This document shows, piece by piece, positions 28,245 through 37,448 of a stretch of DNA of 64,000 nucleotides. The translations under genes were made by a program, and so were the position numbers. The DNA lies in the NCBI GenBank assembly GCA_021414115.1, contig JAIOPD010000115.1, positions 1-64,000 on the forward strand. Reading direction: 5' to 3'. This DNA comes from Planctomycetia bacterium. GTDB taxonomy: Bacteria > Planctomycetota > Planctomycetia > Pirellulales > UBA1268. Positions within the stretch are counted from its first letter, which is position 1; every line of letters begins with the position of its first letter. The notes under the pieces were generated by a model, which was not told the origin of the DNA, did no database searches, and saw only the letters and a program-made list of their open reading frames with translations.

Positions 28245-29411
28245 TCATCCGGCGAGGATGCGTTCGTAGAGGGCCGCGACGGAGTCGGCCGCGGCGGACC
28301 AGGTGAGCGACCGCCTGGCGAACTCGGCGCCAGCCGCACCAATCCCGGCCAGAGCCTCCCGCCGCGGCAGCCAGTCGATCAAGGCCGTGGCGATGGGCTC
28401 GGCCGTCGCCTCAGGGAGCACGATGGCGTTGCGGCCGTGGTCGAGTTCCGTGCCGAGATTCACCCGCGGCAGCATCACCGGCCGGCCCGACACGAGATAG
28501 TCGGGCAGTTTCGAGGGAAATCGCAGGGAGTTCCACGCGTCGACGCGGCCGGGCTGGACGAGGATGTCGGCCGCGTGGACGAGATCGGGCAGCTCGTCGC
28601 GGAGCACGGTGCCGAGCTCGATCGTATGTGCGCGGAGCAGGGCGGCGCCGTGGTCCGCGAGCGGCACGTGGTCGCTGCCGGTGCGGACGAGCGTCGTGGC
28701 GCGTCCCCTGCGGTTGGCCAGCGCGACGGCGATCGAGAGGCTTCGCACCTCAGCGACGTTCGAGGCGTGCACGTTGCCGGTATAGGTCACGATTGCAGAG
28801 TCGGCCGGAATGCCCAGGCGCCGTCGCACGGCGGCTGCGGCCTCGGGCCTGGTCGGCGCGAAGATGGGGTCGTAACCAGGATGGAACACCGCCGTCGGCT
28901 GTCTGGCAGGCAGGCCGGCGACAAGGGGCTCGACCAGGGCGGTGACGCCCGCCGCCGCGGCGATGAGCTGCCGTCCATGCAGCGGGTGGGTCAGGTGGTC
29001 AGGAACGTCGAGCGGCCGCAGTCCGTCGCGGACATCCTCGATCTCGTCGGGGGTGAGCCGCATCTGATCGGCGAGCAGGAGCGACTCATTGTCCTCGAGG
29101 TGGACGACGTGGGGCACAGCCGCCCCCAGCCGTCGCGACACGTCGTGGTGAAAGGTTCGCATCCGCTCGCGGGCCGTCCAGAGGTGCAGGATGCGGGGTG
29201 GGGCGTCGGCGGCGACGCGCACCGCGTCGGCGAACGAGAGCAGCCGGATGGATCGGGGGAGTTCGGCGTCGGCCGACGGCCGTTCCGGCACGCACACCGT
29301 GACCGCGAAGCCACGGTCGGCGAGCGCGCCGGCCAGCGACCGCACGTGGTTGCCGCTGTTGCAGGCGAGCGGGCCGTGACAGGCCAGCCAGACGTCAGGT
29401 GCGACAGGCAT
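28245..29411 (-). CDS. Family 4 glycosyltransferase
   Basis: 388 residues from the ATG at 29411. GT-B fold: an N-terminal half starting VWLACHGPLACNSGNHVRSL is followed by VTYTGNVHASN at the domain junction and LVHAADILVQPGRVDAWNSL, then FPSKLPDYLVSGRPVMLP. These are the donor-binding landmarks of GT4 enzymes. Its start overlaps the 3' end of the large glycosyltransferase gene at 29395 by 17 bases, so the two are coupled. Likely adds a sugar to the surface glycan. Donor and linkage cannot be told. Confidence 0.8.
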   Translation of the reverse strand: MPVAPDVWLACHGPLACNSGNHVRSLAGALADRGFAVTVCVPERPSADAELPRSIRLLSFADAVRVAADAPPRILHLWTARERMRTFHHDVSRRLGAAVPHVVHLEDNESLLLADQMRLTPDEIEDVRDGLRPLDVPDHLTHPLHGRQLIAAAAGVTALVEPLVAGLPARQPTAVFHPGYDPIFAPTRPEAAAAVRRRLGIPADSAIVTYTGNVHASNVAEVRSLSIAVALANRRGRATTLVRTGSDHVPLADHGAALLRAHTIELGTVLRDELPDLVHAADILVQPGRVDAWNSLRFPSKLPDYLVSGRPVMLPRVNLGTELDHGRNAIVLPEATAEPIATALIDWLPRREALAGIGAAGAEFARRSLTWSAAADSVAALYERILAG

Positions 29412-32394
29412 CGGCCGGCTCCGCGCGATGGTCGCGTGGCGAATAATCCAGACGCTCGAGCGAGCAGGCGAACGGATAGGCGGAATCGCCTCCGGCCAGT
29501 TCATCCCGCCACGTGTCGATGAGCAGCAGCCGATCGAGGAAGTCGTAGCGGTCGCCCCGGGTCGGGCTCTCGTGGTGCGTGAGCCGCGTATCCGGGGTGA
29601 AGACGACCCGCAGGCCCTCGCGCCGCAGCCGCAGGCAGAGATCGACGTCCTGATAATGGGTGGCGTAGAGTTCGTTCCAGCCGCCGACCCGGTCGAGCGT
29701 GCTGCGACGGATCGCCAGGCAGGCGCCGGTGACGGCCGACACCTCGCGCGGACACGAGAGACTGCCGGCATAGCCGTCGGCATCGGCCGGAAACCGCCGC
29801 ATTACGTGGTCGGCCGTCCCGCGTGCGCCGAGGACCACACCGGCGTGCTGCACGCTGCCGTCGGGATAGAGCAGGAGCGGCCCGACGGCGCCCACGTCCG
29901 CCGCCAAGAGATGGAAGACGAGATGCTCGAGCCAGTCGGGCGTGAGCACCGTCGTGTCGTTGTTGAGAAAGACGAGCACGTCGCCCGTGGCCGTCGCCGC
30001 CCCGGCATTGTTGGCGGCCGAATAGTTGAAGGGGGCCGTGAACTCGACCACGCGGACGGGATGGGAGCGGAGGATCGTCGCCGCCGACACGTCCCGGGTG
30101 CCGGTGTCGACGACCACGACCTCGAAGTCGGGGTAGCGGGTCTTCGTGAAGATCGAGGCGAGGCAGCCGCCGATATAGTCGGGCTGGTCCTTCGTGGGGA
30201 TCACGATCGACACCCGGGGGAACCGCGTGAGCTTCGGCGACACGACGCAGCGGTGGCGAAATCGCGGGTGGGCCGCAGCGGTGGCCGGAATGCCGAGGCG
30301 GTCGAGGTGGGCCTGGACGGCTCGGGCCTGGAGATCGTCGATCCCGCGCTTCGCATCGCTTGCCGCCGCGAGGCTCCCGTCGATCGCCCGCCAGTGATAG
30401 AGCACGGCGGGGATGTGGGCGATCCTGCCGGTCTGCTCGCCGAGTCGAAGCATGAACTCGAAATCCTGCACGCCGTCGAACTCGCTCGAGAAGCCGCCGA
30501 GACGATTCGCCAGCGACCGACGGACGACGAGCAGGTGCCCCACGTACATCACATGGCGGAGGTACTCGGGCGACCAGTCCGGCTTGTGAAACGTCCAGCT
30601 GCGCCTCCCCAGGCGGTCGATCGTGTCTTGATCGGTGTAGACCGCGTCGGCTTCGGTGGTCCGCAGGGCGGCGGTGCACCGAACGAGCGCGTCGGGAGTG
30701 AGCAGGTCGTCATGGTCGAGAAACGCCACGAACTCGCCTGTGGCCCGCGCGAGCGCGTCGTTTGTCGCCTCGCTGATGCCGCCGTTGGTGCCGCGACGAT
30801 GCACCCGGATTCGCGAGTCCCGGGCCGCGTGACGAGCGAGGATCTCGGGCACGTGGCGGGCTGACGAGGCGTCGTCGACGACGACCAGCTCCCAGCGGGA
30901 GCACGACTGTGCGAGCACCGAGCCGATCGTCGCCTCAAGTACCTCGGCAGGCGTGTCGAAGACGGGCATAAGCACCGACACGAGCGGCCCATCGCCGTCG
31001 GTGACGGTCGGCCGCAGCGGCCGCGGCACTTCCAGCGGCATCCGCACGACCCGCTGCGCCTCGGCCGGGCCGGATGACGGCTCGAGGGAGCGTTCGAGCC
31101 TGTGGGCCGTGCTGACGGCCCGCAGCAGACCCATGACGCCCTGCGACCGCAGCACCATCGCGGCTCGCGACAGCGATCGGGCCGCGACGGCCGGCGAGGC
31201 GAGGCGGCGGAGCAGGAACCGGCCGCGCCCGGAGATCCGTGACAGCAGCCGCTGGTCGCGGAGCCGTCGGGCGAACGCCCGCAGCGGCGCCGTGAGCCGC
31301 CATGAACTGCTGCCTCGTATGCCGTCCACGAGCTGCTCGAGCGCGGCAACGCGGAGGCTGCCGTCGTGAGCGATCTGCCGCGTCGCGGCGAGCTCGTGCT
31401 CCAGCCGCTGTATCGTCGCGGAGGTGTGGGCGTCGCGGAGGTCGACCAGCTCCGTGAGCCGCTCGTTCTCGGCGGTTCCCTCGGCAAGCTGCGTGGTGAG
31501 CGTGGTATGCTGGGTTTCGAGCGTCGCGGTGCGAATCCGCGTGGTCTGCGCGTCGCGTTCGAGCGCCCGCATGCGCTGCCACGCGATCAGGCCGTGGTCG
31601 AGGATCGGTGTGGCGACGGCGACGGACGACTCACCGCGGGGAGGTGGGCCGCTGCCGGCCAGTTCGCGGAGCTCGGCGAGCAACTCGCCGCAGGCCGGCA
31701 CGGCCGTTGCGAGAAATGCCGCGTCATGTGGGGATGCGGACGTCATCAACTCCGACGCGAATGTCGGCGCAGCCTGACCCAGCGGGATGCCGAACCGCGT
31801 CCGCAGCGTGTCGATGGTCTCGGCGGGATTCGTCGCCAGTTGCGAGACCTCGCGGAGGAGCACGCGCTCGGGATGGCGGCGGGCGAAGTCGCGGATCAGC
31901 CGGTTGGCATGCAACCAGACCGCGAGGGCGAACGGCGGGTTGGCCACGAATGTGGGGTCGCCGCGGCGATAGAGCGAGTCGATCACGTCCCACGCCGGAC
32001 GAAACACGAACAGGTAGCGGGCATCGGGCAGCAGGCTGTGCCAGAAGTCGAGCAGAAGGACGGTCCGCGGATCCTTCCAACCCCATGGCCCGCCGCGCGC
32101 CTGCCGCGCCGCCAGGAGCGTCTGCGCCTGCTCACGAAACGTGGCGGCGGGCTCGATCACGCCGTCAGCCAGGAAGCCCTCATCGGACCGGCCGTGTCCC
32201 TGCAGCAGAGACTGGTGAAAGTCGAGAAAGTCGAGGTCTTCGAAGTGGCCGCGGGGGTTCGTGGGATCGGCCCCCAGCAGGCGGTCGCCGAGGAACAGGC
32301 CCGCCGAGTGCACGAGCGACGCCGCGTACGACGTCCCGGAACGATGCATACCGCCGATCACGAGCACGGGCGAAGAGACGGCGGTAGCGCTCAT
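29395..32394 (-). CDS. Sulfotransferase - coiled coil - double GT2 fusion protein
   Basis: 999 residues from the ATG at 32394. Residues 9-225 are a sulfotransferase, with the phosphosulfate loop LVIGGMHRSGTSYAASL (11-27), PWGWKDPR (103-110) and YLFVFRPAWDVIDSLYRR. Residues about 270-355 form a coiled coil. SSSWRLTAPLR (362-372) is a linker often found before glycan-synthase domains. Residues 470-690 are a first GT2 domain (VSVLMPVFDTP, VVVDDAS, AFLDHDD). Residues 728-960 are a second (VSIVIPTKDQPDY, VFLNNDT, HYQDVDLCLRL). One protein may therefore transfer two sugars and a sulfate. It sits upstream of the GT4 gene and downstream of the rfb genes across a 350-base gap of repeats. Confidence 0.85.
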   Translation of the reverse strand: MSATAVSSPVLVIGGMHRSGTSYAASLVHSAGLFLGDRLLGADPTNPRGHFEDLDFLDFHQSLLQGHGRSDEGFLADGVIEPAATFREQAQTLLAARQARGGPWGWKDPRTVLLLDFWHSLLPDARYLFVFRPAWDVIDSLYRRGDPTFVANPPFALAVWLHANRLIRDFARRHPERVLLREVSQLATNPAETIDTLRTRFGIPLGQAAPTFASELMTSASPHDAAFLATAVPACGELLAELRELAGSGPPPRGESSVAVATPILDHGLIAWQRMRALERDAQTTRIRTATLETQHTTLTTQLAEGTAENERLTELVDLRDAHTSATIQRLEHELAATRQIAHDGSLRVAALEQLVDGIRGSSSWRLTAPLRAFARRLRDQRLLSRISGRGRFLLRRLASPAVAARSLSRAAMVLRSQGVMGLLRAVSTAHRLERSLEPSSGPAEAQRVVRMPLEVPRPLRPTVTDGDGPLVSVLMPVFDTPAEVLEATIGSVLAQSCSRWELVVVDDASSARHVPEILARHAARDSRIRVHRRGTNGGISEATNDALARATGEFVAFLDHDDLLTPDALVRCTAALRTTEADAVYTDQDTIDRLGRRSWTFHKPDWSPEYLRHVMYVGHLLVVRRSLANRLGGFSSEFDGVQDFEFMLRLGEQTGRIAHIPAVLYHWRAIDGSLAAASDAKRGIDDLQARAVQAHLDRLGIPATAAAHPRFRHRCVVSPKLTRFPRVSIVIPTKDQPDYIGGCLASIFTKTRYPDFEVVVVDTGTRDVSAATILRSHPVRVVEFTAPFNYSAANNAGAATATGDVLVFLNNDTTVLTPDWLEHLVFHLLAADVGAVGPLLLYPDGSVQHAGVVLGARGTADHVMRRFPADADGYAGSLSCPREVSAVTGACLAIRRSTLDRVGGWNELYATHYQDVDLCLRLRREGLRVVFTPDTRLTHHESPTRGDRYDFLDRLLLIDTWRDELAGGDSAYPFACSLERLDYSPRDHRAEPADACRT

Positions 32395-32744
32395 GTCGTC
32401 GCTTCGTGCGGCCGAGGTGCCTCGGGCAGCTGCCCGGCCGTCCGCGGGCCGGTGGGCGGCCGGAGCGAACGCCCCGATCAACCGTACCCGTGGCAGGGTG
32501 CAAGTCAAGAAAATCCGGGCCACCCAGCTTTTTGTGGAGCGGGATTCACCAGCCGCCCTTGCGACCGCGGACGAACGATCCCGGCCACGTGGGCCAAGAG
32601 GTGCTCGGGAAGCCCGGAGCGCAAGCGACGGGTTAACGGGTGCCGATCCGTGAGGGGAGCGCGGCGCGAGCCGGCGTGGGGGACCTATTCCCCGCGCTCC
32701 CGCTTGGGGCTTCCTGACGGGAGGCATGTCGTCGCCGGAACGGC
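32395..32744. repeat. Intergenic gap with paired palindromic repeats A and inverted B
   Basis: No gene is seen in these 350 bases. Repeat A (core GAAGCCCGGAGCGCAAGCGA) lies at 32609-32640. An inverted repeat B (core CGCGCTCCCGCTTGGGGCTT) lies at 32692-32713, about 50 bases apart. The two can pair into a long imperfect hairpin. The same pair recurs at 60311-60500, and single B copies are found at 41644 and 62652. Confidence 0.7.
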
Positions 32745-33293
32745 TCAGACTGGCCGTGGAGCGGCGGAGGCGAACGTCGTTCCCTGCCGATCCTTCGCGG
32801 ACACGACCGGCTCCACGGTGAGCGGCCAGGCGATCGCGAGCGTGGGGTCGTTCCAGAGGATGCACCGCTCCGCTGCGGGGGCGTAGTAGTCGGTCGTTTT
32901 GTAGAGGACCTCGGCCGCGGCGGACAGCACGAGGAAGCCGTGGGCCAGCCCGGCGGGAATCCAGAGTTGGCGGCGGTTCTCCGCAGAAAGCTCGACGCCC
33001 ACCCACGTGCCGTAGGCCGGAGAGCCTGCGCGGATGTCGACTGCCACGTCGTAGATCGCGCCGCGGACCGCGCGGACGAGTTTGCCCTGCGGCTGTTCGA
33101 CCTGGAAGTGCAGACCCCGCAGCACGTTCGCCTTGCTGAAACTCTGGTTGTCCTGCACGAAGCGGACATCGCCGCCGATCGCCCGCTCGAAGGCTTTGTG
33201 GTTGAAGCTCTCGAAGAAGTGTCCGCGGTCGTCCGCGAAGACTCGCGGCTCGATCACGAGCACGCCGGGTATGGACGTCGTCTCCACGTTCAT
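32745..33293 (-). CDS. rfbC: dTDP-4-dehydrorhamnose 3,5-epimerase
   Basis: 182 residues, normal length. It inverts C3 and C5 of dTDP-4-keto-6-deoxyglucose, the third step to dTDP-L-rhamnose. [40 protein letters not shown] (catalytic His region) and [20 protein letters not shown] are all present. It overlaps rfbA by four bases and is the last gene of the rfbB-rfbD-rfbA-rfbC operon. Confidence 0.95.
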   Translation of the reverse strand: MNVETTSIPGVLVIEPRVFADDRGHFFESFNHKAFERAIGGDVRFVQDNQSFSKANVLRGLHFQVEQPQGKLVRAVRGAIYDVAVDIRAGSPAYGTWVGVELSAENRRQLWIPAGLAHGFLVLSAAAEVLYKTTDYYAPAAERCILWNDPTLAIAWPLTVEPVVSAKDRQGTTFASAAPRPV

Positions 33294-34177
33294 GCCCGGT
33301 CCGCCTCGTGCTTCAGTTCGAGGAGATAGCGGCCATAACCGCTCTTGGAAAGCGGTGTCGCGAGCCGCTCGAGCTGGTCGCCGTCGATCCAGCCGTTTCG
33401 CCAGGCGATCTCCTCGGGGCAGCAGATCTTGAGCCCCTGCCGTTTCTCCAGCGACTGGATGAACTGCCCCGCCTCGAGCAGGCTGTCGTGCGTGCCGGTG
33501 TCGAGCCAGGCGTCGCCGCGGCCCATCACCTGCACGTCGAGCTGGCCGCGGTCGAGGTAGACGCGGTTGACGTCGGTGATCTCGAGCTCGCCTCGGGGGC
33601 TCGGCTTCATCTGTCTGGCGATATCGACCACCTGCTCGTCGTAGAAGTAGAGCCCCGTCACGGCGTAGCGGCTTTGAGGATCCTTCGGCTTCTCGGCGAG
33701 CGACTTCGCGCGACCGTCCGCGGCGAACTCGACGACGCCGTAGCGCTCGGGATCAGCGACGGGATAGGCAAACACCGTCGCGCCCGCCGTCTGGCTGCTC
33801 GCCCCCCTGAGCCGACTCCCGAGGCCGTGGCCGTAGAAGATGTTGTCGCCGAGCACGAGCGCCGACGGGCCGGATCCCACGAAGTCGGCCCCGATGATGA
33901 ACGCCTGCGCGAGGCCGTCCGGGCTCGGCTGCACGGCGTAGCGGATGTCGACGCCCCAGCCGCCGCCGTCGCCGAGCAAGTCACAAAACCGCGGCGTGTC
34001 CTGCGGCGTCGAGATCACGAGGATCTCACGGATGCCCGCGAGCATGAGCACGCTCAGCGGGTAGTAGATCATCGGCTTGTCGTAGACCGGCATCAGTTGC
34101 TTCGAGACGGCGAGCGTCACCGGATGGAGCCGCGAGCCCGAGCCACCGGCGAGGATGATGCCTTTGCGTGTCTGCAT
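33290..34177 (-). CDS. rfbA: Glucose-1-phosphate thymidylyltransferase
   Basis: 295 residues. It joins dTTP and glucose-1-phosphate to dTDP-glucose, the first step of the pathway. The nucleotide-binding motif [16 protein letters not shown], the region [18 protein letters not shown] and the metal Asp in [12 protein letters not shown] are clear. It lies 18 bases after rfbD and overlaps rfbC. Confidence 0.95.
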   Translation of the reverse strand: MQTRKGIILAGGSGSRLHPVTLAVSKQLMPVYDKPMIYYPLSVLMLAGIREILVISTPQDTPRFCDLLGDGGGWGVDIRYAVQPSPDGLAQAFIIGADFVGSGPSALVLGDNIFYGHGLGSRLRGASSQTAGATVFAYPVADPERYGVVEFAADGRAKSLAEKPKDPQSRYAVTGLYFYDEQVVDIARQMKPSPRGELEITDVNRVYLDRGQLDVQVMGRGDAWLDTGTHDSLLEAGQFIQSLEKRQGLKICCPEEIAWRNGWIDGDQLERLATPLSKSGYGRYLLELKHEADRA

Positions 34178-34195
34178 GCCGGGCGTCGACTCTGG

Positions 34196-35119
34196 TCAGG
34201 AGACGGATTCCGCCGCGAGGGCCGCGACGACGGGGATCACTCCATCCTGCCACTCTGGAAGCGTCTTCCCAAGGGCGGCTTCGAGCTTCGCCGTGCAAAG
34301 GCGGGAATTGGGGGGCCGCCGGGCCGGGAGTGGGTAGTCGGCCGTCACGATCGCCTGCACCTGTTCGGGCCCGCATCGCAGGATCAGTCCCTGGTCGCGG
34401 GCGGCCGCCAGCACGAACCGGGCAAACCCGCACCAGGTCGTCTCCCCGCGTGGCGCGAGATGATAGAGGCCTGCTGCGGGAGCCGCGGCGGGCTCCGCGA
34501 GCCAGCTGACAAACGTCGCCGTCACGTCGGCGATCAGCCGCGCGGGAGTGGGGGCGCCGAACTGGTCGGCGACCACCCGCAACTCCTCCCGTTCCCGCGC
34601 CAGTCGGAGCATCGTGCGGACGAAGTTGTGGCCGTGGGCCGCGTAGACCCAGGTCGTGCGAAAAATCCAGTGGCGGCAGCCCGAGGACCGGATCAGCCGC
34701 TCCCCCTCGAGTTTCGTGCCGCCGTAGACGGAGAGCGGATGGGCTTCGTCGGTTTCGGCGTAGCAGCCTGCCTTCATGCCGTCGAAGACATAGTCGGTGG
34801 AGTAGTGGACGAGCGTCGCGTCCAGTCGCCTCGCCTCTGCGGCAATCAGGCCGACGGCGGTCGCGTTGACGAGCCTGGTGCGGTCGGGCTCCGACTCGGC
34901 TCGATCGACGGCCGTGTAGGCGGCGGCGTTGACGATCACCTGCGGCTGCTCACGCCGCAGGAGTTGGACCACGCCCTCGGGCCGTTCGAGGTCGGCCTGA
35001 CGGCGGTCGCAGGCCACCAACTCGCCACAGGCGGCGAGGGGGCCGAGCAGTTCGCGGCCCACCTGGCCGGTGGCTCCCAGCAGAACGATCTTCAGCGGTC
35101 GCGTCGTGGTCGTGGCCAT
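34196..35119 (-). CDS. rfbD: dTDP-4-dehydrorhamnose reductase
   Basis: 307 residues. It reduces the 4-keto group to give dTDP-L-rhamnose with NAD(P)H. The Rossmann motif is LLGATGQVGREL. NAAAYTAVDRAE, STDYVFDGMK and the active-site SVYGGTKLEGE (YxxxK) are complete. Its ATG shares its A with the rfbB stop codon (TGATG), so the two are translationally coupled. Confidence 0.95.
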   Translation of the reverse strand: MATTTTRPLKIVLLGATGQVGRELLGPLAACGELVACDRRQADLERPEGVVQLLRREQPQVIVNAAAYTAVDRAESEPDRTRLVNATAVGLIAAEARRLDATLVHYSTDYVFDGMKAGCYAETDEAHPLSVYGGTKLEGERLIRSSGCRHWIFRTTWVYAAHGHNFVRTMLRLAREREELRVVADQFGAPTPARLIADVTATFVSWLAEPAAAPAAGLYHLAPRGETTWCGFARFVLAAARDQGLILRCGPEQVQAIVTADYPLPARRPPNSRLCTAKLEAALGKTLPEWQDGVIPVVAALAAESVS

Positions 35120-36177
35120 CAGGAGGCGTAGTGCTTCGCAATCCAGTCGCGGTAGCCACCACTCGTCACGTCGGCGACCCAGTCCTGGTGGTCGAGATAC
35201 CAGCGGACGGTCCGCCGCATGCCCGTCGCGAAGGTCTCAGCGGGCTTCCAGCCGAGTTCGGCCGAGATCTTCCGGGCGTCGATCGCGTAGCGCCGGTCGT
35301 GTCCCGGCCGATCCTTCACATAGGTGATGAGCGAGGCGTAGGGCGTGCCATCGGCCCGCGGCCGCTCCACGTCGAGGATGCCGCAGAGCGTGTGCACGAC
35401 GTCGAGATTCGGCTTCTCGCTCGAGCCACCTATGCAGTAGACCTGCCCCGGTCTTCCCGCTTCGAGCACGCGGCGGATCGCGGAGCAGTGGTCGCCAACG
35501 TACAGCCAGTCACGGATCTGGCGGCCGTCGCCGTAGATCGGCAGCGGCTTCCCCGCGAGCGCGTTGGCGATGATCAACGGAATGAGCTTTTCGGGAAACT
35601 GCCAGGGACCATAGTTGTTGGAGCAGTTGGTCGTGAGCACCGGGAGGCCGTAGGTGTGGTGGTGGCCGCGAACGAGATGATCCGACGCGGCCTTGCTGGC
35701 GGCGTAGGGGCTGTTGGGCAGGTATTGATTGGTCTCCGCAAACGGGGGATCGTCGGCGGCGAGCGTGCCGAAGACCTCGTCGGTCGAAACGTGGAGGAAG
35801 CGGAAGGCGTCACGCTCGGTCGGAGCGAGCGCCGACCAGTAGGCCCGGGCCGCCTCCAAGAGCCGGAAGGTGCCCACGATGTTGGTGTCGACGAAGTCGC
35901 CGGGACCGTGGATCGAGCGATCGACGTGGCTCTCGGCGGCGAAGTGCACGATCGCGCGAACCCGGTGCTCGGCCAGCAGTGACTCGACGAGTTCCCGGTC
36001 GGCGATGTCGCCGCGGACGAAACGGTGCCGCTGGTCAGCGGCGAGGCCGTCGAGGTTCCGGACGTTGCCGGCGTAGGTGAGCTTGTCGAGATTCAGCACC
36101 GGCTCGTCAGAGCCGGCGAGCCAGTCGATCACGAAGTTGGAGCCGATGAAGCCGGCGCCGCCGGTGACGAGGATCAT
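35119..36177 (-). CDS. rfbB: dTDP-glucose 4,6-dehydratase
   Basis: 352 residues from the ATG at 36177. Longer starts are not supported. It converts dTDP-glucose to dTDP-4-keto-6-deoxyglucose. The NAD motif is VTGGAGFIGSNF. The catalytic STDEVFG and YAASKAASDHLV (YxxxK), and NNYGPWQFPEKLIP, match the family exactly. It is the first gene of the rhamnose operon. The promoter should lie in the 140 bases before it, which are shared with the divergent small gene at 36320. Confidence 0.95.
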   Translation of the reverse strand: MILVTGGAGFIGSNFVIDWLAGSDEPVLNLDKLTYAGNVRNLDGLAADQRHRFVRGDIADRELVESLLAEHRVRAIVHFAAESHVDRSIHGPGDFVDTNIVGTFRLLEAARAYWSALAPTERDAFRFLHVSTDEVFGTLAADDPPFAETNQYLPNSPYAASKAASDHLVRGHHHTYGLPVLTTNCSNNYGPWQFPEKLIPLIIANALAGKPLPIYGDGRQIRDWLYVGDHCSAIRRVLEAGRPGQVYCIGGSSEKPNLDVVHTLCGILDVERPRADGTPYASLITYVKDRPGHDRRYAIDARKISAELGWKPAETFATGMRRTVRWYLDHQDWVADVTSGGYRDWIAKHYAS

Positions 36178-36319
36178 GCGTGATTGCGGTTTCGTGATGC
36201 GGGAGTGGCGGCGACCACAATGCCGGGTGAACGCCAGACATGCCGCCGGACGGAGGCTATTATGGAGTGGAGACGGTCCGGCCGTCCCCCCCAGCCGCAT
36301 CCCCCCTACAGGTTTCCAG

Positions 36320-36568
36320 ATGCTGTCGCCTGAGCAGGTCGTCGACACGTATTTCCTCGAAGCCCGGCACATGCTCCTTGAAATCGCTGCGCTGCTCGAC
36401 CGGTATGACGCCGCCGCGGCCCGCTGCGAAGGCGATCCCGCCAACGGCCGGGCGACGGCGGGCGCGGCGAAACTGGCCACTCTCCGCGAGGCTCTGGGTA
36501 TTCTCCGGGAGCAGGCTCCGACGCGGGAGCGGACCGTCGCCCTGCTCGAACTCTTCGCCCGCGTCTGA
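36320..36568 (+). CDS. Small helical protein upstream of a TatD-like gene
   Basis: 82 residues, all helical by eye (MLSPEQVVDTYFLEARHMLL, then RYDAAAARCEG). No metal site, signal peptide or membrane segment is seen. It has normal host codon use and stands 43 bases before the TatD-like gene in the same direction, so the two are probably one operon. Function unknown. Small size and helix content would suit a binding partner of that hydrolase. Confidence 0.7.
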   Translation: MLSPEQVVDTYFLEARHMLLEIAALLDRYDAAAARCEGDPANGRATAGAAKLATLREALGILREQAPTRERTVALLELFARV

Positions 36569-36611
36569 CGTTCCCTCCCGGCGGTGCCGGGCACTCGGAG
36601 GAATCGACCGC

Positions 36612-37448
36612 ATGCAGATCATCCAGCCCCACTACCACGGAATCGCCCGCACCGCGCAGGACTACGAGCGGATGGCGATGAGTGGCGTCGTCGCCGTCGC
36701 CGAGCCCGCCTTCTGGGCCGGCTTCGATCGTCTCTATCCCGAAACCTTCATCGATTACTTCCGGCAGATCTCGGAGTTCGAACCGACGCGGGCCGCCCAG
36801 TACGGTATCCGGCATTTTTCCTGGGTGGCCGTGAACCCCAAGGAGGCCGAGAACCCGACGCTCACCCGCGAGGTCCTGAAACACTTCCCCGAGTTCTTCG
36901 CGAAGCCGACGGTGCTCGGCGTCGGCGAGACCGGCCTGCACAAGTCCACGAAGAATGAATGCGACTCGCTCGAAGCCCACGTCGAGATCGCGATGAAGCA
37001 CGACCAGCTCGTGCTCATCCACACGCCCCACCTCGCCGACAAGGCCCACGGCACGAAACGGGTGCTCGAGGTGCTCGCCGGGATGAACATCGACCGCGAC
37101 CGGGTCTGGATCGACCACGTCGAGGAGCAGACGATCCGCCCGTGTCTCGACGCCGGCTACTGGGTCGGTTTCACGCTCTATCCGATCACCAAGTGCTCGC
37201 CGAGGCGGGCCGTCGACATGCTGGAGAAGTACGGCACCGAGCGGATCCTCGTCAACTCGTCGGCCGACTGGGGGCCGAGCGACCCGTTCACGCTCCAGGA
37301 ATGCATCCTCGAGTACCGCCGCCGCGGCCACTCGCTCCAGGAGGCGATCGAAGTGTTCCACAACAATCCCTGCCGCTTCCTCGGCCAGAATCCCAAGTTT
37401 GACATCAAGCCGATCCGCGTCGAGACCCTCGCCGAGGCGCCGGCGTGA
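36612..37448 (+). CDS. TatD-family metal-dependent hydrolase
   Basis: 278 residues, a TIM-barrel amidohydrolase. IIQPHYHGIART gives the HxH pair (His7, His9). VLGVGETGLHKSTKNE carries the metal-bridging Glu, VLIHTPH and WIDHVEEQT further His ligands, and LVNSSADWG the final Asp. TatD enzymes hydrolyse nucleic acids, but this branch differs from E. coli TatD (few phosphate-binding residues conserved) and resembles members of uncharacterised biosynthetic operons. It overlaps the next gene by four bases. Confidence 0.8.
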   Translation: MQIIQPHYHGIARTAQDYERMAMSGVVAVAEPAFWAGFDRLYPETFIDYFRQISEFEPTRAAQYGIRHFSWVAVNPKEAENPTLTREVLKHFPEFFAKPTVLGVGETGLHKSTKNECDSLEAHVEIAMKHDQLVLIHTPHLADKAHGTKRVLEVLAGMNIDRDRVWIDHVEEQTIRPCLDAGYWVGFTLYPITKCSPRRAVDMLEKYGTERILVNSSADWGPSDPFTLQECILEYRRRGHSLQEAIEVFHNNPCRFLGQNPKFDIKPIRVETLAEAPA

